Assembly: GCA_023105745.1 (NCBI GenBank)
Contig: JALGQZ010000008.1
Coordinates: 44,017,618-44,081,617, forward strand
Direction of reading: 5' to 3'
DNA: 64,000 bases
Source: Austropuccinia psidii
Taxonomy: Eukaryota; Basidiomycota; Pucciniomycetes; Pucciniales; Sphaerophragmiaceae
The number at the start of each line of letters is the position of its first letter. The first letter of the stretch is position 1. The notes beneath the pieces were generated by a model, which was not told the DNA's origin, searched no databases, and saw only the letters and a program-made list of their open reading frames with translations. Shown one piece after another: positions 1 to 11,452 of this stretch. The position numbers and the translations under genes were made by a program.

Positions 1-694
1 AACTGATTTGAAATGAAATAATGGAGTCGTAAAGCCCTAACCATTGAATTGCTAAGAGCAAATGGTGCATAATGGTATAATACCATATATTCATTACTCC
101 TGGTTCCCCCAGGTTTGGGTCCATCGAGAGGGGCCAAGGGTTTCCCTGATTTTGAGGGTAAAACCCTTGTTGAAGGTGGATGGTCACCTCTGGTGGGCCC
201 AATTGTGGTTTGAGACCCACCTGGAAGGCCCCTGGCCCCTTTTGGCAGAATTGGAATGAGGCCAAAAAGGGGCCAAAACTCTCCCACGGCCCGCAGCCTG
301 CAGCTTACCGACTGTAGAGGCCATAGGGGGCCTAAATGGCTCAAGTATTCTATTAAGGCAATAAAAACCCTAATAAAAGGGGGTGGGCCAGTGGCCCTGG
401 ATATAGCTAGAGAGGCCAAAGGCCCCTGAAAGACTGAATGACCCCCGGTCCCAAATTTAGAGATATTGGTCTGAGGGTTGGTAAGATTTGGAATTGGATA
501 AAAGGGCCAATGAAGCAGGATATGGCCTGAGGGCCATGATTGACCATGCAAAGTGGATATGGCCAAAGAACCATTCCACACCATGAGTGGTAAATTGGCC
601 TAGAGTTGATAATATGCCTAATGGGCCATAAATTGGTGGAGGCTTGACTTGCCTTAAACAACTATTGGGAGGGGCTTTCCCCATGGCTGTGACA
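1..694 (+). mobile_element. C-type LTR, 3' part (cut by window edge)
   Basis: This GC-richer block ends in a CCATGG..GTGACA stretch and is followed by AT-rich B-type LTR sequence. It aligns, with much divergence, to the interrupted C copy at 11,453-22,559: both carry TGGTGCATAATGGT (here near 64, there near 12,329), a CCATAGGGG..CCTAA stretch (near 328 and 22,230) and a CCCATGG..CA end. It has no long ORF. I read it as an LTR of a third family inserted into the LTR fragment to its right. Its left end lies outside the window, so no target duplication can be checked. Confidence 0.5.
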
Positions 695-1362
695 ATATTA
701 AATTATTGTGTTGAATATATCTTTTAGAAATCCACAAATTCCTATGAGAAACTCTTAAAACATTTTTTATCATAAAAAAGTTTTTTTTATCTTTTAAAAT
801 AATTAATTTTGTTGTGTGTTTAGCTTATAAACATTATTTCATATCATAACTGCCATTTTTTGACTTGTTTTATGTAATAAATATTATAAGTAAGTTTTCT
901 TCAAAGTTCTACATTTGTTTATCTATTATCAGTTCTTTTAGATAGAATTTTCTATAAGAATTATCTCCGCACATTGTGTGATGATTTCTCTTATAAATAA
1001 TATCTATATATTATTTATAAGTGAATAAATATTATTATTTTCCATGTGTAATTGTATGATTAAGAGCTTTAAACTTCTGATTGCTGTAATTCTGAGTGAA
1101 TATAACAATAATGAAATAATTATATTTTATTATGATTAGAAAGATTTTTTTTCATTATTCAATTATTTAATAATAATTAAAATTTCTTTTCTTGAATATA
1201 ATTATTTTCAATAATTATATTAAATTTGTGGTTATAATATTTTGTTATATTATACTTTATACTGAGGACAGTCATAATACTCTTGATATTTTCTACAATT
1301 ATCAAGAATTTCATAGAAAACCTCTACACTTATTGTCACTCCATCATAGACTCAGACTTACA
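695..1362 (+). mobile_element. B-type LTR, 3' part, interrupted by the C copy
   Basis: AT-rich and without genes. Its sequence is the reverse complement of the solo LTR at 23,294-25,465: the stretch near 860-960 matches the one near 23,690-23,760. A first LTR-like end (CTCTACA) occurs at 1,328. A second end, TTACA, occurs at 1,362 just before the primer-binding site. The 29 bases between (from TGTCAC at 1,334) look like the tip of an A-type LTR, so this may be a composite or rearranged end. Confidence 0.55.
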
Positions 1363-1381
1363 TTTTGGGGGCCTGGCCATG
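1363..1381 (+). promoter_or_regulatory. primer-binding site of remnant D
   Basis: TTTTGGGGGCCTGGCCATG follows an LTR end. The same 19-mer is found after the LTR end in A0 (13,976), A1 (38,242) and A2 (48,988), and on the other strand in B1 (59,416). Read from TGGGGG it could pair with a tRNA 3' end ...CCCCCA. A tRNA-Pro primer is possible, since tRNA-Pro sites also begin TGGGGG. This was not tested. Confidence 0.65.
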
Positions 1382-1417
1382 TTTTTTGAACCTCCTTGAC
1401 CTTTTTTGGTGTTAAAA

Positions 1418-1964
1418 GTGAGTAATTTCTTATTTTTATCTTATATTTTATTTCAATATTACTATTTTTTAGTAGCAAAATACCTTTAATGAAAAAAATA
1501 TTATATAAATATGATATATGATTATTTTTTCCAGTGGTATGTGTTTATTTATAAGATTTTAATGTGGCTTGATTATAATTCAATTACCACAGGCAAACTT
1601 GGGCATTTTCAAATATCAAAACACCAATACCCCTGTAAATTATTCTTTTTACATAGAGAATACCTCTGTACTCTAAATGACAGTGTTAGAGGCATGGTTG
1701 TACTTATTGATAAGCTCAATTGTTCCTTACAGAAAAAATTGTAAGATTCTAATTGTTCATTAAGACTTAATTTGAGATATTGGTCTACAACAGCAGACCA
1801 TATATCCACAAAAACAGTATTGTTGATTTATGATTTATCATTTCAATCATAAATCATAATACAAGGGCACAATATAGACATATATTGTACCAGAAGCCAT
1901 TCTTAGACACACAAATAGAATTGAAAAAGCCTTAACTGACATAAACACTCATCCTCTGTTACAG
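1418..1964 (+). other. leader intron(s) of remnant D
   Basis: The donor is AAAA|GTGAGT at 1,418. A near acceptor, TTTTTTAG, lies at 1,472 (55-nt intron). A far acceptor, TGTTACAG, lies at 1,964 and is preceded by the branch-like AACTGAC. The far acceptor is followed by TGGAAGAA, the same exon start as in A0 and A1. Splice use is inferred from sequence only. Confidence 0.45.
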
Positions 1965-2243
1965 TGGAAGAAATTTTCATACCACTTGAGACCCAGTCAC
2001 AGGGAAATACCCCAGTGACACCCTCAGAAACAGCAGGGCAGAAGGACAAAGGGAAGAGGCACAGTGAAAGCCTCATATTAAGCCAAAGGTGGATGCCAAT
2101 TTCCACTAAGAGTACTAGAAAACCATAAAACCCTGCATCCAAACAAGTTAAACCAACATTGATAACTTGTACAAGGAAAATTACTTTAATTAACCCAGTT
2201 GTAATCTCTAAAGGAAAATTGACTAAAGAAGCTGTAAGAAACA
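1965..2243 (+). pseudogene. small upstream exon of ORFx, remnant D
   Basis: This reads like the A1 exon at 38,838-39,137: it starts with TG right after CAG and encodes a polar stretch containing IPLETQSQG..TPVTPSE. It has an in-frame TAA at 2,126-2,128. Homology ends near 2,243, where 13 bases identical to the tip of an A LTR (CTCAGCCTGACA, ending at 2,256) abut B2. The remnant is therefore reduced to a primer site, leader and this one exon. No gag or pol of this copy remains. Confidence 0.5.
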
Positions 2244-2256
2244 ACTCAGCCTGACA

Positions 2257-2953
2257 ATATGTTTTTTCTAAATTCAGAATAATGTCTACCTCATTTCCAA
2301 TAATAGCAACTAGCTATTCTTTGTCAGTTTCAAAGGAACTTTTGTAATTATATAAGAGATCAATCAATTTTACTTCAATTTTTTTTTCCAATTCTTGGTT
2401 GAATTCTGGCTCTATTAGTTTTTTCATTTATGAATAAGCATTTATCTGGGATTTTCTCTCCATTATTTATAACAGTAATTTGGTTTTTTATTTAAGAAGG
2501 CAAATTTTTGTCTTTTGCTGTCCCCTACGGTAAAATATCTGTTTTTTGTTAGACATATCTATGCCATAGATTGATAAGTAATCATTTACAAATATGAAAT
2601 AGTTACTCGTACCATTATCCATTACTACAAGTTTCATTTTTATTCTTACAAATTGAGAAGGATGTGGAAAAATAAATTTTGAGCCAATTATTCCAAGGGG
2701 CTTCATGCTTTCACTTGCACTACTAAATTTAACCCCTTGTATTAGTATGGGTTTGTCTTCCCAATATTGTATGAGTGTTTGTAGATACTTTTTTCAAACA
2801 CATGTGAAGTATGAAACCATGTTCAGATTAGTTTTTTACTCTTGATTGTTTAGAATAACAATACTTAAAATTAACTTCCCAGCTGTATAGCCCATTCCTT
2901 TGGCAGATTTGGTTCTAGGTAATTTGAAATGTTTTATATTTGTAAGGTATGTG
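2257..2953 (-). pseudogene. B2 protease/early RT remnant
   Basis: On the - strand a segment near 2,490-2,706 reads like the C-terminal half of the protease region of B1 (47,554-47,955): VVMDNGT..., then YGID, then a basic tail. The active-site D[ST]GA segment is not clearly readable. The frame is broken repeatedly, and the homology ends at 2,257 where remnant D begins. It belongs to the same decayed - strand element as the gag pieces at 2,954-5,081. Confidence 0.5.
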
Positions 2954-4222
2954 TCAGATCATCCAATTTGTGTAAAATTTTGAATTTACATCTAGCACTT
3001 CATAAATTAAATAAATATCATTAATTTGGGAATTAATTATGTTGATCTTATCACTTTCAGAGGTCTCTGATTCTTCAGAATTAGATTCTTCTTTGTAATT
3101 GTGGTCCTCTGTCCCCACAATTTCATTTATCTTTGTCTTTTTAAGACAGTTATTGGCTATGTGCCCAATACCGCCACAGCTATGGAATCTTATTTTCTCA
3201 TTGGTTTTATTTGGTTTGGGGGGTTTTTTTGGTTTGTACTTCTTCATAAATGGTTTATTTGGGCTTTTTATGTCCCCTTTTTTGCATTTTCTGCCAGTTT
3301 TTGTTCCTGTCACAATGTTTCCTAGTGTATTGATGTATTATTTTGTGGAACATGGCTCTATGAACATGCTCCTTAGCACATTTAACAGTTCTCCTGAAAA
3401 CTTCCTGAGTATTTTTAAATGCACCATTATTTGTGAAATTTTTGGATATAGCGCATTCAATATTTCAACTTTTTTCAATAACCAAGTTAGAGTTTTCTCT
3501 TTCTCTGGGTCAAGGAATGAGTTTTCAAATGAAGTTTCTATTATATACCTGCAGGAATCAGTTTCCCAATGGATTATTATTTCATTTTTCCACGAAGACC
3601 ATGTATGTTTTCCATTTGCTTGTCTTGTTCCATAATAACATCCTTTTGAAGATTTCTCAAATACTGAATGTAATATTTGAGTGATTAATTCATGTGGTAT
3701 GGCATAATATTCTTCAAAAATTTCAATTGTCTTATCAAATGACATGTGGTCATATTCACCTTCAACTGTGAATTTTGGCCATTCTTTAGGCTGAGGTTAT
3801 TCTTCAATTAAGACTTGATTCTTTTCTTGATGACTTAAGTCTGTTATGAAGGGATTTGTTATTTCCTCTTTTGGCTTAAAAGGACCTCTTATATGGTGAA
3901 ATGGGGTTGATAACTTTGGAATATTAAGTTCAGCCTCATTTAATTTATTCATATTCTGAGTAATAAGTCTGCTTTCCCTTTGAATATTATCTTGAAGATT
4001 AATTATTGCTTCATAAATTTCCTCTTCATGGTCCAGAAGTAGGTTTTGGTGGGATGAAGTAGTTCCTTTGAATATTTCTGTTACATTGTCAATACTCTGG
4101 TAATAATTTATTGTCAAAGTTTTTCCTTTTACATGGTCTATGTATTTATACAATTCTTGTTTCACTTGTATTAATTTTTCAGGATTTTCAATTAAAATTT
4201 TTGGTTCATTGTTTTTAACCAT
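2954..4222 (-). pseudogene. B2 gag, middle and C-terminal part
   Basis: Three - strand pieces in different frames (3,797-4,222, 3,338-3,745 and 2,954-3,313) cover Gag in order. The first is a charged, coiled-coil-like segment. The second is a capsid-like segment with W..WK and a PE.. charged cluster. The third carries a zinc-knuckle-like motif (H-S-C-G-G-I-G-H-I-A-N-N-C, with the first Cys of CX2C replaced) and a very acidic linker. Gag packages element RNA in the cytoplasm. The knuckle reads into the protease linker with no stop, so gag and pol were probably one frame here. It is dead because of frameshifts. Confidence 0.65.
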
Positions 4223-5081
4223 AAAGTTAACATTTTGTATTTCTCTTTTGTTCTGTAAAGCAATTGGGCTTAAAGATAATATACTAATTTTGATTTCTTT
4301 TGGTGATAATACACTTTATTTAATGTCTTGGAAAGGCAAGATATTACTTTTAATTTATGTTGAAGTATTAAAAACACCGGGAGACAAATGTGTTTCTTTG
4401 GAAAAGTTGGTTCTCTCATTCTTTGTTCATCTTTGTCCTTGAATTCAATCAGGGCTCTGGCCGTTTTGAAGACAATGTCAATGGAATCTTTTTGAATTCT
4501 TGGGATCCTGTAAATGGGTAATATGGCTTATTAAAGTTCCTTTTCTTGTTTTTCTTCCCCTCTTGGGGAGGTTTGTTGGCTTGTGGCTTTCCGGAAGAAG
4601 CTACTGGGGCTCCTTCCTTGCTTGCCTCCCTCTTTTTGTTTATCCAATCCTTCATTTTATTGATTTGGGGTTTGGATGATAGTAGATTCCATTAATTGGA
4701 GTATTTCACTATTTCCTCCCCCTTCAGAAGTTTTTTGAGGATGTTCCAGGAGTTCATCACTCGTTGGTGTATTTGTGAAATAATTTCTCAATCTTTGTCT
4801 TTGTAGAGTGTGTAATACTGCTTGTGCTGGCTCATTTAAATATGTATCTGAGCCCCCTGAATGTGATTTGTCTTTGTTTTAATGGGTCATACTTGTGTTC
4901 AATTCAGGCCCAGAGATGATGAGAATTTCAGGAACTTGCCTTTGAGGTATGGAATTTTCTTGTGTGAATTCTGTTCCACTGGGTATTTTTCCTTTCTTGT
5001 CTTTTTTGTAGGAGGATTTCCACTTCTGAGTCCACCTCCATCTGAATGGATGGAGTATTGGGAACCTCTTCTAGTAGTCAT
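4223..5081 (-). pseudogene. B2 gag N-terminus overlapping ORFx
   Basis: A start codon at 5,081 (- strand) opens a 60-codon gag frame beginning MTTRRGSQYS. A second frame, one base downstream, is ORFx: after the acceptor CAG (ending 5,042) it begins MEVDSEVEI, and its basic C-terminal part is readable at 4,449-4,655 (KKRE..., GKKNKKRN). The relative phase of the two frames is the same as in A1 and B1. Both frames are broken. The acceptor lies inside gag, 40 nt after its start codon, so splicing would remove that start codon. Confidence 0.5.
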
Positions 5082-5208
5082 TTTGAGAAACTGATAGTTA
5101 AAAAGAAATTAGAAAAATAATAAAAATATTCTTATTCATGGCAATTTTAAAAGAGGTTCGGGCCTTCAAATTCCTGAATGGTGGGTCCTGGAAAAACTAT
5201 TTTCTTAC

Positions 5209-5312
5209 CTTTTTTTTCTTAGTAACAACTTGTGTTGGAGAGCTTTTGCAAGCCTCTTTTACCAGTATTTCAAAAGAACTTTGATTTTCCTCTGTTGGGT
5301 TATCTCCAAACA
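5209..5312 (-). CDS. small upstream exon of ORFx in B2
   Basis: The exon lies between a strong acceptor (TCTTTTTCAG, ending 5,313 on the - strand) and a strong donor (AAAAAG|GTAAGA). It begins with TG, then 34 open codons, and leaves phase 0. The next acceptor, CAG|ATG at 5,041, continues in the ORFx frame. It is much shorter than the A1 exon (104 versus 300 nt) and ends in a lysine run. Like the A-family exon it has no start codon unless the preceding exon ends in A, which would give ATG at the junction. I could not find the matching upstream donor in this copy. Confidence 0.5.
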
Positions 5313-5798
5313 CTGAAAAAGATAAATAAATATAAGTCTTATTATAAATATATGGTAATTTGCACATAAAAAATTGCCTTTATATATTTCATTTAAGAGA
5401 AATGAATAAAATACAAAAATTTTCTTTATTAATATTTTATTTATATTTTATTTATACTTTGTTTAAATTTTATTATTATTTTTTTCTTTTTCATTTATCA
5501 ATTTATGAATAATAAAAAATGATATGATTCTTTTTTGATTAAACTATAATATGAATTTATGAACATCTTTCATAATACAGAGAGTCACTCAAAAAAAGGT
5601 CTTTAAAGTCTAAGGATGTGAAAAGCCACATTCAAAACAATATAATTGCTTTCCAAATGCCTCAATATCCTTTGAAAACTACAAATATAGAGTTACTATA
5701 TAAGCTTATGATTACAAGTGCAATTGATTATTAGATGAGCCCAATTTTAATCTTTTTATAAGGGATTTTTGAGTAAATATAACAGCGAGGCCTCAAAA
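5313..5798 (-). other. B2 leader and degenerate primer-binding site
   Basis: The - strand sequence directly after the LTR end is TTTTGAGGCCTCGC, a degraded form of the TTTTGGGGGCCTGG found in other copies. The rest is AT-rich 5' leader without an ORF. No clear donor equivalent to the A-family AAAA|GTGAGT was found here. Confidence 0.5.
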
Positions 5799-7731
5799 TG
5801 TAAGGCTTGACTATGAAACAATAAGTAAAGATTACTAATATTTTCCTTGTGATACTACAGATTTCCTCATTTCATAAATAATAAGATTAAAAATAATTAT
5901 ATCAGTAAAGATATATTAAAAGTGCGCCATAAATTGAATTATATTATTTAGGAATAACATAATGTTATAATAAATTAAATATATTAATATATTTATGGCA
6001 ATTTATTAATGTTACTAACAATTAATAAATGCATAAAAACATTTTATTTGATAAGAAATAAAAATTTAGAACAATGATATTACCAATATCAAGTCTCTTG
6101 ATTAATATAAATACTATTTATATTGATTATAAAATTATTAAAAAGAATAATGGGGAGAAAAAATTATTTTGATAAGAGAAAATAACTCACTTTTAAAACT
6201 TTTCATAATAATTCTGAATATGTTTACACCTAATGATATAAAGAGAACTTATTTAAATTGTATTTGAAATGAAAAATAGAGGGAACTTAAAGCTTGGATA
6301 TTTTGATGTGGATTTAGACATTTTTAAGAGAATTTTAACAAAAACAATGAAATATTGAGGTAAACGTATTCAAGCTAGTGATTACTACAAGATGAATCTT
6401 TGTTATTTAATAATATAAGAGTTTTATATCTAAAGAATAAATAAATTAGCTTTTTACTTAATGTTTCATTGTATTTGATGCATCTGAGGGGAAACAGAGG
6501 AAGAAGATGTCCATTTATAGTAATGATCCTTCCTCCTAGTAGCCAGATACGTTCTATTTTCCAGGTTATATCAGTAAGTATTGGTTTTGAATATATGCCA
6601 TAAAAATATAATATATGTAGTTTTTGATGAAAAATCCAATGGTTCAATGTGTTCCACATTTCTGCTCTTTGTTTCCCAAGATAATCAAGGATTTGTCCCT
6701 CTTTATGACATTTTTACTTATTTCAAGACTGTAATTTCAATTAGTATTATAAAAATAAGTTTTGTAAAGCTTTTTTGTGAAATTTTTGGATATTTGGCCA
6801 TATAAAGAAGTTTAAAAATCTTCCTGTGTAGAAACATAGAAAAATATCTTCTAATGTATATGAATAATTTAAATAAATACATCAAGATTTGGATGTGTCA
6901 TGACCTTTTGAATATACTGCCTTTTTCCACAAAATTCAACGGTGCACACCAAGCCTTGACCTTTGATAAGTTTTAAATTATTTTTAAGCTTATTGAAGCT
7001 TTGAGAACTGTCACAACTTTAATTAAAATTCATTCAAGAGGGACTCCCCCCTTGGGAGCTTGAGATTCCTGTCTCATTGGGGATGAACCAGATTAGAATT
7101 TCATTTTTCAATCAAATCCTTTTACTTATTTTGATTGATTGTTAATAATCCTTCCATACAGAGGAAAACCTTAATTGAAACATTTCGGATCAAAATTTCT
7201 GGGTACCCTGAACCCTTTTGAATTTTTCCTTTTTGCCCTCACTTGGTAGGAGACTTTGCACTTTGTTGTTTATTTGAAGCCATAATCACACATTTAAACC
7301 CTTTCAAATTGAGCTTTCCCTTATTTACCACCTGTGTAAAAAATAGTCAGCCCATTAAGTAAATAAACACCATATCCTCATTTTAAGACTTTTTTATAAG
7401 CTGATCCATACATTGTGTACCTTAAAAATATGTTAAAATTAAACAATTTTTACTTTTTTCTTAAGGTTACTTATTAATTCTTAATCTTTCTGTGGCTCTT
7501 AAATAGAGTATTTTAAAATATATTGAGCTAAAAGGCTACCCTAGGTCAATTTTTGGGTATAATGAAAATATGACATAATACTGTTGGATTTGCTTATCAA
7601 AAGAAAGGTATAATAAAACTCATTATTTCATTCTTTAAAATAAATTAGAAATTAAGTCAATGACTAAATCCATTGAGCAAGAAACTATTTTGGACCTTAT
7701 TGGTATGTTATAGATACCTCACATTCTCACA
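5799..7731 (-). mobile_element. B-family LTR shared by B2 and B3 (1,933 bp)
   Basis: On the - strand it begins TGTGAGAATG and ends CAAGCCTTACA, with TG...CA ends. The primer-binding-site side faces B2 gag (left). The other side abuts the C-terminal end of a second pol (right). One LTR therefore serves as 5' LTR of B2 and 3' LTR of B3, as expected for an LTR-internal-LTR-internal array. It shares long stretches with the solo LTR at 23,294 (for example the TTTATTTGAAGCCATAATC region) but is clearly diverged. No genes inside. Confidence 0.7.
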
Positions 7732-8598
7732 TTGCCTAACACTCAAAAGGAAATTTTACTAAATATTTCAATTGAATAGTATAGCCTCAATTATAGTTGT
7801 GGTTACAGTCAACTGTCAAACCTATCTACCACCTTTGATCAAGCTTTCAAAGCACACAGATCAATCATGATTAAGGAGCCTGTCCCCTCTCATTCCTAAA
7901 TCTTCTGAAAAACCTTTGCAAATCTTTTATTTTGTTTTTTAAAGCCAATCATCTTGATGTGGTGTAGCTATATATTCTTTTGAATTATTTTCCCTAAGTC
8001 TTCTTTCTTTCAAGACTTTCAGTCCCTTCTTATCTTCACTTTGATTGAGTGGTGGCACTTCTAAATGTGTTTCATTTTCTAAAGGAGATAATTTCTTATC
8101 CCTTTGAGGTAATTTCTTTACTAAGCTAACAGGAAATGTTGGATGTTTGTTTTCCGATTACCCTGCCAGTTCTACTGGTACTACATTTGTTCCACAAAGG
8201 AATTTAATATTAAACGGTTCTGAAAATGAATCTTTCAGCTTCTTTGCACCTTTAATATCACTAAATATCAAGTTCCCCACTTTGAATTCTGAGGCTCTAT
8301 CAGCATTGTCACACTTTTTGTTGAGCATATTCTCAGGAATCAGTCATTCTGTGTTTTGATTGATACCTTAATTTATCAATCAGTGACTTAAATATTTGAG
8401 AATCTGGCTGAATATCTACCGAATCTCTCCAAAGTATTGACTGGAAGCTTTGGGTTCCACCCTTTTTCCAGAATTTCAGGAGCCTTTCCTATTGAAAAAT
8501 AGATGGAGCTCTTATAGGCTAACTCCAACTTTGGTATAAGTGTACACTAATAATGGGTAAAGCCATCAAAATCCTGAAGCTCCAGGCCATAAGCTCAA
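7732..8598 (-). pseudogene. B3 integrase C-terminus and chromodomain-like tail, decayed
   Basis: The - strand here aligns, as text, to 34,870-35,640 of B1 (integrase C-terminal domain, then a chromodomain-like end), but stops and indels leave no frame longer than a few dozen codons. The segment near 7,940-8,130 matches the B1 tail with its basic KERR-type stretch. In chromoviruses this tail directs integration to particular chromatin. Here it is a fossil. Confidence 0.5.
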
Positions 8599-8611
8599 AA
8601 TTAATTATCAT

Positions 8612-8794
8612 TTACCCAAGGGTCTGAAATATTCCTTCTTCTAATAAATCATTGTTTAATTGATAAGCTGTTGAGAATAATACTTTAGTGCCAAAATGCT
8701 TATGCCAATGTATCCATAAGGCTGAAGTAGGCTTTGAGTCCCTATCACTAATGATAATTTTAATGATTAAAGTATGAGATATTGATTTTTCCAA
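8612..8794 (-). pseudogene. B3 integrase catalytic core remnant
   Basis: A 60-codon - strand piece carries the second catalytic aspartate in ISDRDSKPTS and the FSTAY motif. The following TDG..ER motif is altered (NNDLLEEG). It corresponds to the DX35E core of B1 (near 35,790-35,900). Stops surround it. Confidence 0.6.
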
Positions 8795-8799
8795 GCTAG

Positions 8800-10340
8800 A
8801 ACCACCGTATCCATAGCTATGTCATATTTATCACATGGTAAAAAGATTGGAGTTTTTCTATAGCTGTCTAAAATGAAAAGACATGCATAGCAGCTTTTCC
8901 CACCACCAGGTGGTAATCCTGTTACTTAATCAATGTGTAACACTCCCCATGGGGTACTTGGTTACTTGATATGTATCATCATACCAAATCACTTACCAGT
9001 AGCTTCATTGTCCTTTTGAAACCTGTCACAACTATTACAGTACTAAATGAAATCTTTTCTCCAAGATGACCACCAAGAAAATCTTTTTGCTTCTTTCATT
9101 TTTTTTCAGAATAATTTCAAGAAGAAATGATGTTCTTGAGATCTAGAAAAATGGTTTTAATAAACATCCTTCTACTTAGAAACATTGGAAATAAGTCTTA
9201 AGACCTATGATAAACAATACCATTAAGTATATGAAGTCTTCCATTATCATATGATTCTTTACATAAAGAACTCAAAGAATTAGATAAAGAATTATTTTTG
9301 TAATCTATTTCAAGTAGGGAATTGATAATATCAAAATTATTAAGTTTATTGTAGCTTTTTCTCACTTCATCCAAGGATTTTGTTTCTAAATCTATGATTT
9401 TCATTCCCTCAATTGTAATATGTGGCTCTGCATTTCCAGGAAAATAGGAAGAATTATCCATTTTATTGGGTAATACACATATAATTAAGCCATCAGAATT
9501 CTTGTGAATATTTCCAGTTTTATATACTATGGTCATATTGCTTATATACTCCCTTATAGCAATATCCCATTTTAAGATTAGTCTATCGGTAGCTTTCATT
9601 TTAAGAAGTGACTTAACCACTTAAAATCAATAATAACCTCAACCACACCACCTTGAAGGAGATAATAAAGCTTTTCCAAAGAATATAAAAGGAAAAGGAA
9701 CTAAATTTGGGTGGCTCCATATATCATCTCAGTAGGTCTATTTGTGCTCAAATAAAACAAATTGGACCTGCATAAGGCTTCTCATTGAAAATTTAAACTT
9801 GATGAAGACCTTCTCTTAAAAAGTCACCAAATACATAAATTTATATCTTGAAAGGAATTTTTGATTATGGAGCTAATGATAATGATTAATTATCAAGGGA
9901 ATTCTTGATATTTTGATATAAATGGATCCCTAATTGTTTTATTTTAAAGAAAGCTTGTTGATCACCAGCTATGTAAACTTATTTGTCATGGATTTCGGAA
10001 TTTACAAGGTTTTTCCTTTAATTACTAGAAATTCCTAAGAATCACATCATGTTTTGTTCCAGTGAATTTGTTTCACTAATACTAAAGCCATTTGTTTTTA
10101 TATACCAAGGCTCCATCCCAAAACTAAATATTCCAGAGTGTTTAACCCATGAAACCCAAAAGTAAAACTTTCAAGAAATATCTTCATTTTAATTTGAAGA
10201 ATCTTCCTCAGTACTAATGAAAGGTTTTCCCAATTTAATTTCTAGGTCTCTGGAAAAATTAATAATTTGATCAATATAAGTTGTCAACTATGCCTCTGAT
10301 AACTCATGTGGGTAAATGGTAGTCATCACTCTTCAATAAT
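8800..10340 (-). pseudogene. B3 RNase H to integrase N-terminal region, decayed
   Basis: The readable part is 9,198-9,620 on the - strand: SLLKMKATDR..W.IAIREY, then a GNIHKN.DGL motif. This is the end of RNase H and the spacer before integrase. The HHCC zinc region should lie near 8,990-9,190 but is broken. The RT thumb and RNase H start (9,621-10,340) are recognisable only by alignment to B1. Confidence 0.55.
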
Positions 10341-10359
10341 GATAGGATGCATTATTTAT

Positions 10360-10698
10360 TCAAAAAGGCACCTTAGCTTCTGCATAAACATCACAATGAG
10401 AAATTATCATAATTGGCTTTCTAGAATAAGTCTTAGGAGGATTCTGATGGAAAACTCTGGCTTCAAAAATAGAGTTAACTGATATTGATTTGGATAATTG
10501 AACCAAAGCTTCAGGAATTCTAGGAATGGGATACATATCTGGGATGGTATAAGTATCAAATGCTCTAAGATCTCCAAACGCTCTTGATTTATAGGTGTTC
10601 CACGTGCCTATTAAAGTTTTTTCAGAGTCTAATTCCTCATTGTGTCCAGAATTTCTAGGAACTCCCTGTTTAATTAGCTCATTAAAATGAGTTTTCAA
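10360..10698 (-). pseudogene. B3 reverse transcriptase N-terminal remnant
   Basis: This 112-codon - strand piece has the order ELIKQGV, GDLRAFDTYT, YPIPRIPEAL and FHQNP seen at the start of the RT palm in A1 and B1. The LRALN-like and FHQ motifs are intact. The YIDD segment lies further left and is not readable. Confidence 0.6.
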
Positions 10699-10699
10699 T

Positions 10700-11452
10700 G
10701 CTTCTCTACACCTAGGTCAGGCTGGGTAAGGGTTTCTTTATAGTAGCTGAGGATAAGGCCTTTCCACATGAAGAATAATTTTCAATTAATGGCTTTTGAT
10801 TGCCCCTAGTGGTTCATTTTCAGAAGAAAAGGCTTAATTAAATTGAAATAAAATTTCAATGAGCTCTTCCTTCATTTCGCATGTCCATTCAGAGTTGATT
10901 TCTAATTTAATCAGTTGGTCAGTGAGAAAACTTGTATTGAATTTATCTCTCCTTTTACAAGGGGAAGGAAAATTTGTGTCTTTTATCTTCTCCTATAGTA
11001 AAATATTGGTCTTTGTTATTATTAATATAAATACCATATATATTGAGATAATTATTTCTAAGTATGAAATTCTAGGATGTACAACTGTTCATAAAAAAAA
11101 ATTTAACCTTCAGTCTAATGTCTCCTGCAAAATGAAAAAATATTATATCTGCCTCGGAAATAACCAAAGGCCGCATATTTTAGCTAGCACTCTGGAAATT
11201 ATACCTTCAATTGGCATATGTTTTCCATTCTAATTACTATGAATTTTTTCAGAATGATTCTTTTTAAAACAATTGTGGAAAGCACCAGAGGAAATATCTA
11301 TCCTGGCTTCCTTGTTTCTTATCACAATTTTGGGGGATACAAGATGTTCCGGAAGTATATCCTTTACCTCTAAAAGGTTTTTGTCTTAATTTTTGCATAT
11401 TTCACATGTATGAGATCCACACATTCATCACTATGTTGTGGAAAGTGGGTAT
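10700..11452 (-). pseudogene. B3 protease and gag-pol linker, decayed
   Basis: By alignment with B1 (47,355-48,070), the - strand here should hold the protease and the RT lead-in. No intact active-site motif is visible. The edge at 11,452 falls in the linker matching B1 near 48,079, where the C-type LTR was inserted. The matching continuation starts at 22,560. Confidence 0.5.

Noticed and set aside
3099..3635. 178-codon + strand ORF rich in Phe and Ile
   Set aside because: It is the exact antisense of B2 gag, and its hydrophobic composition is the mirror of Lys/Glu/Asn-rich Gag.
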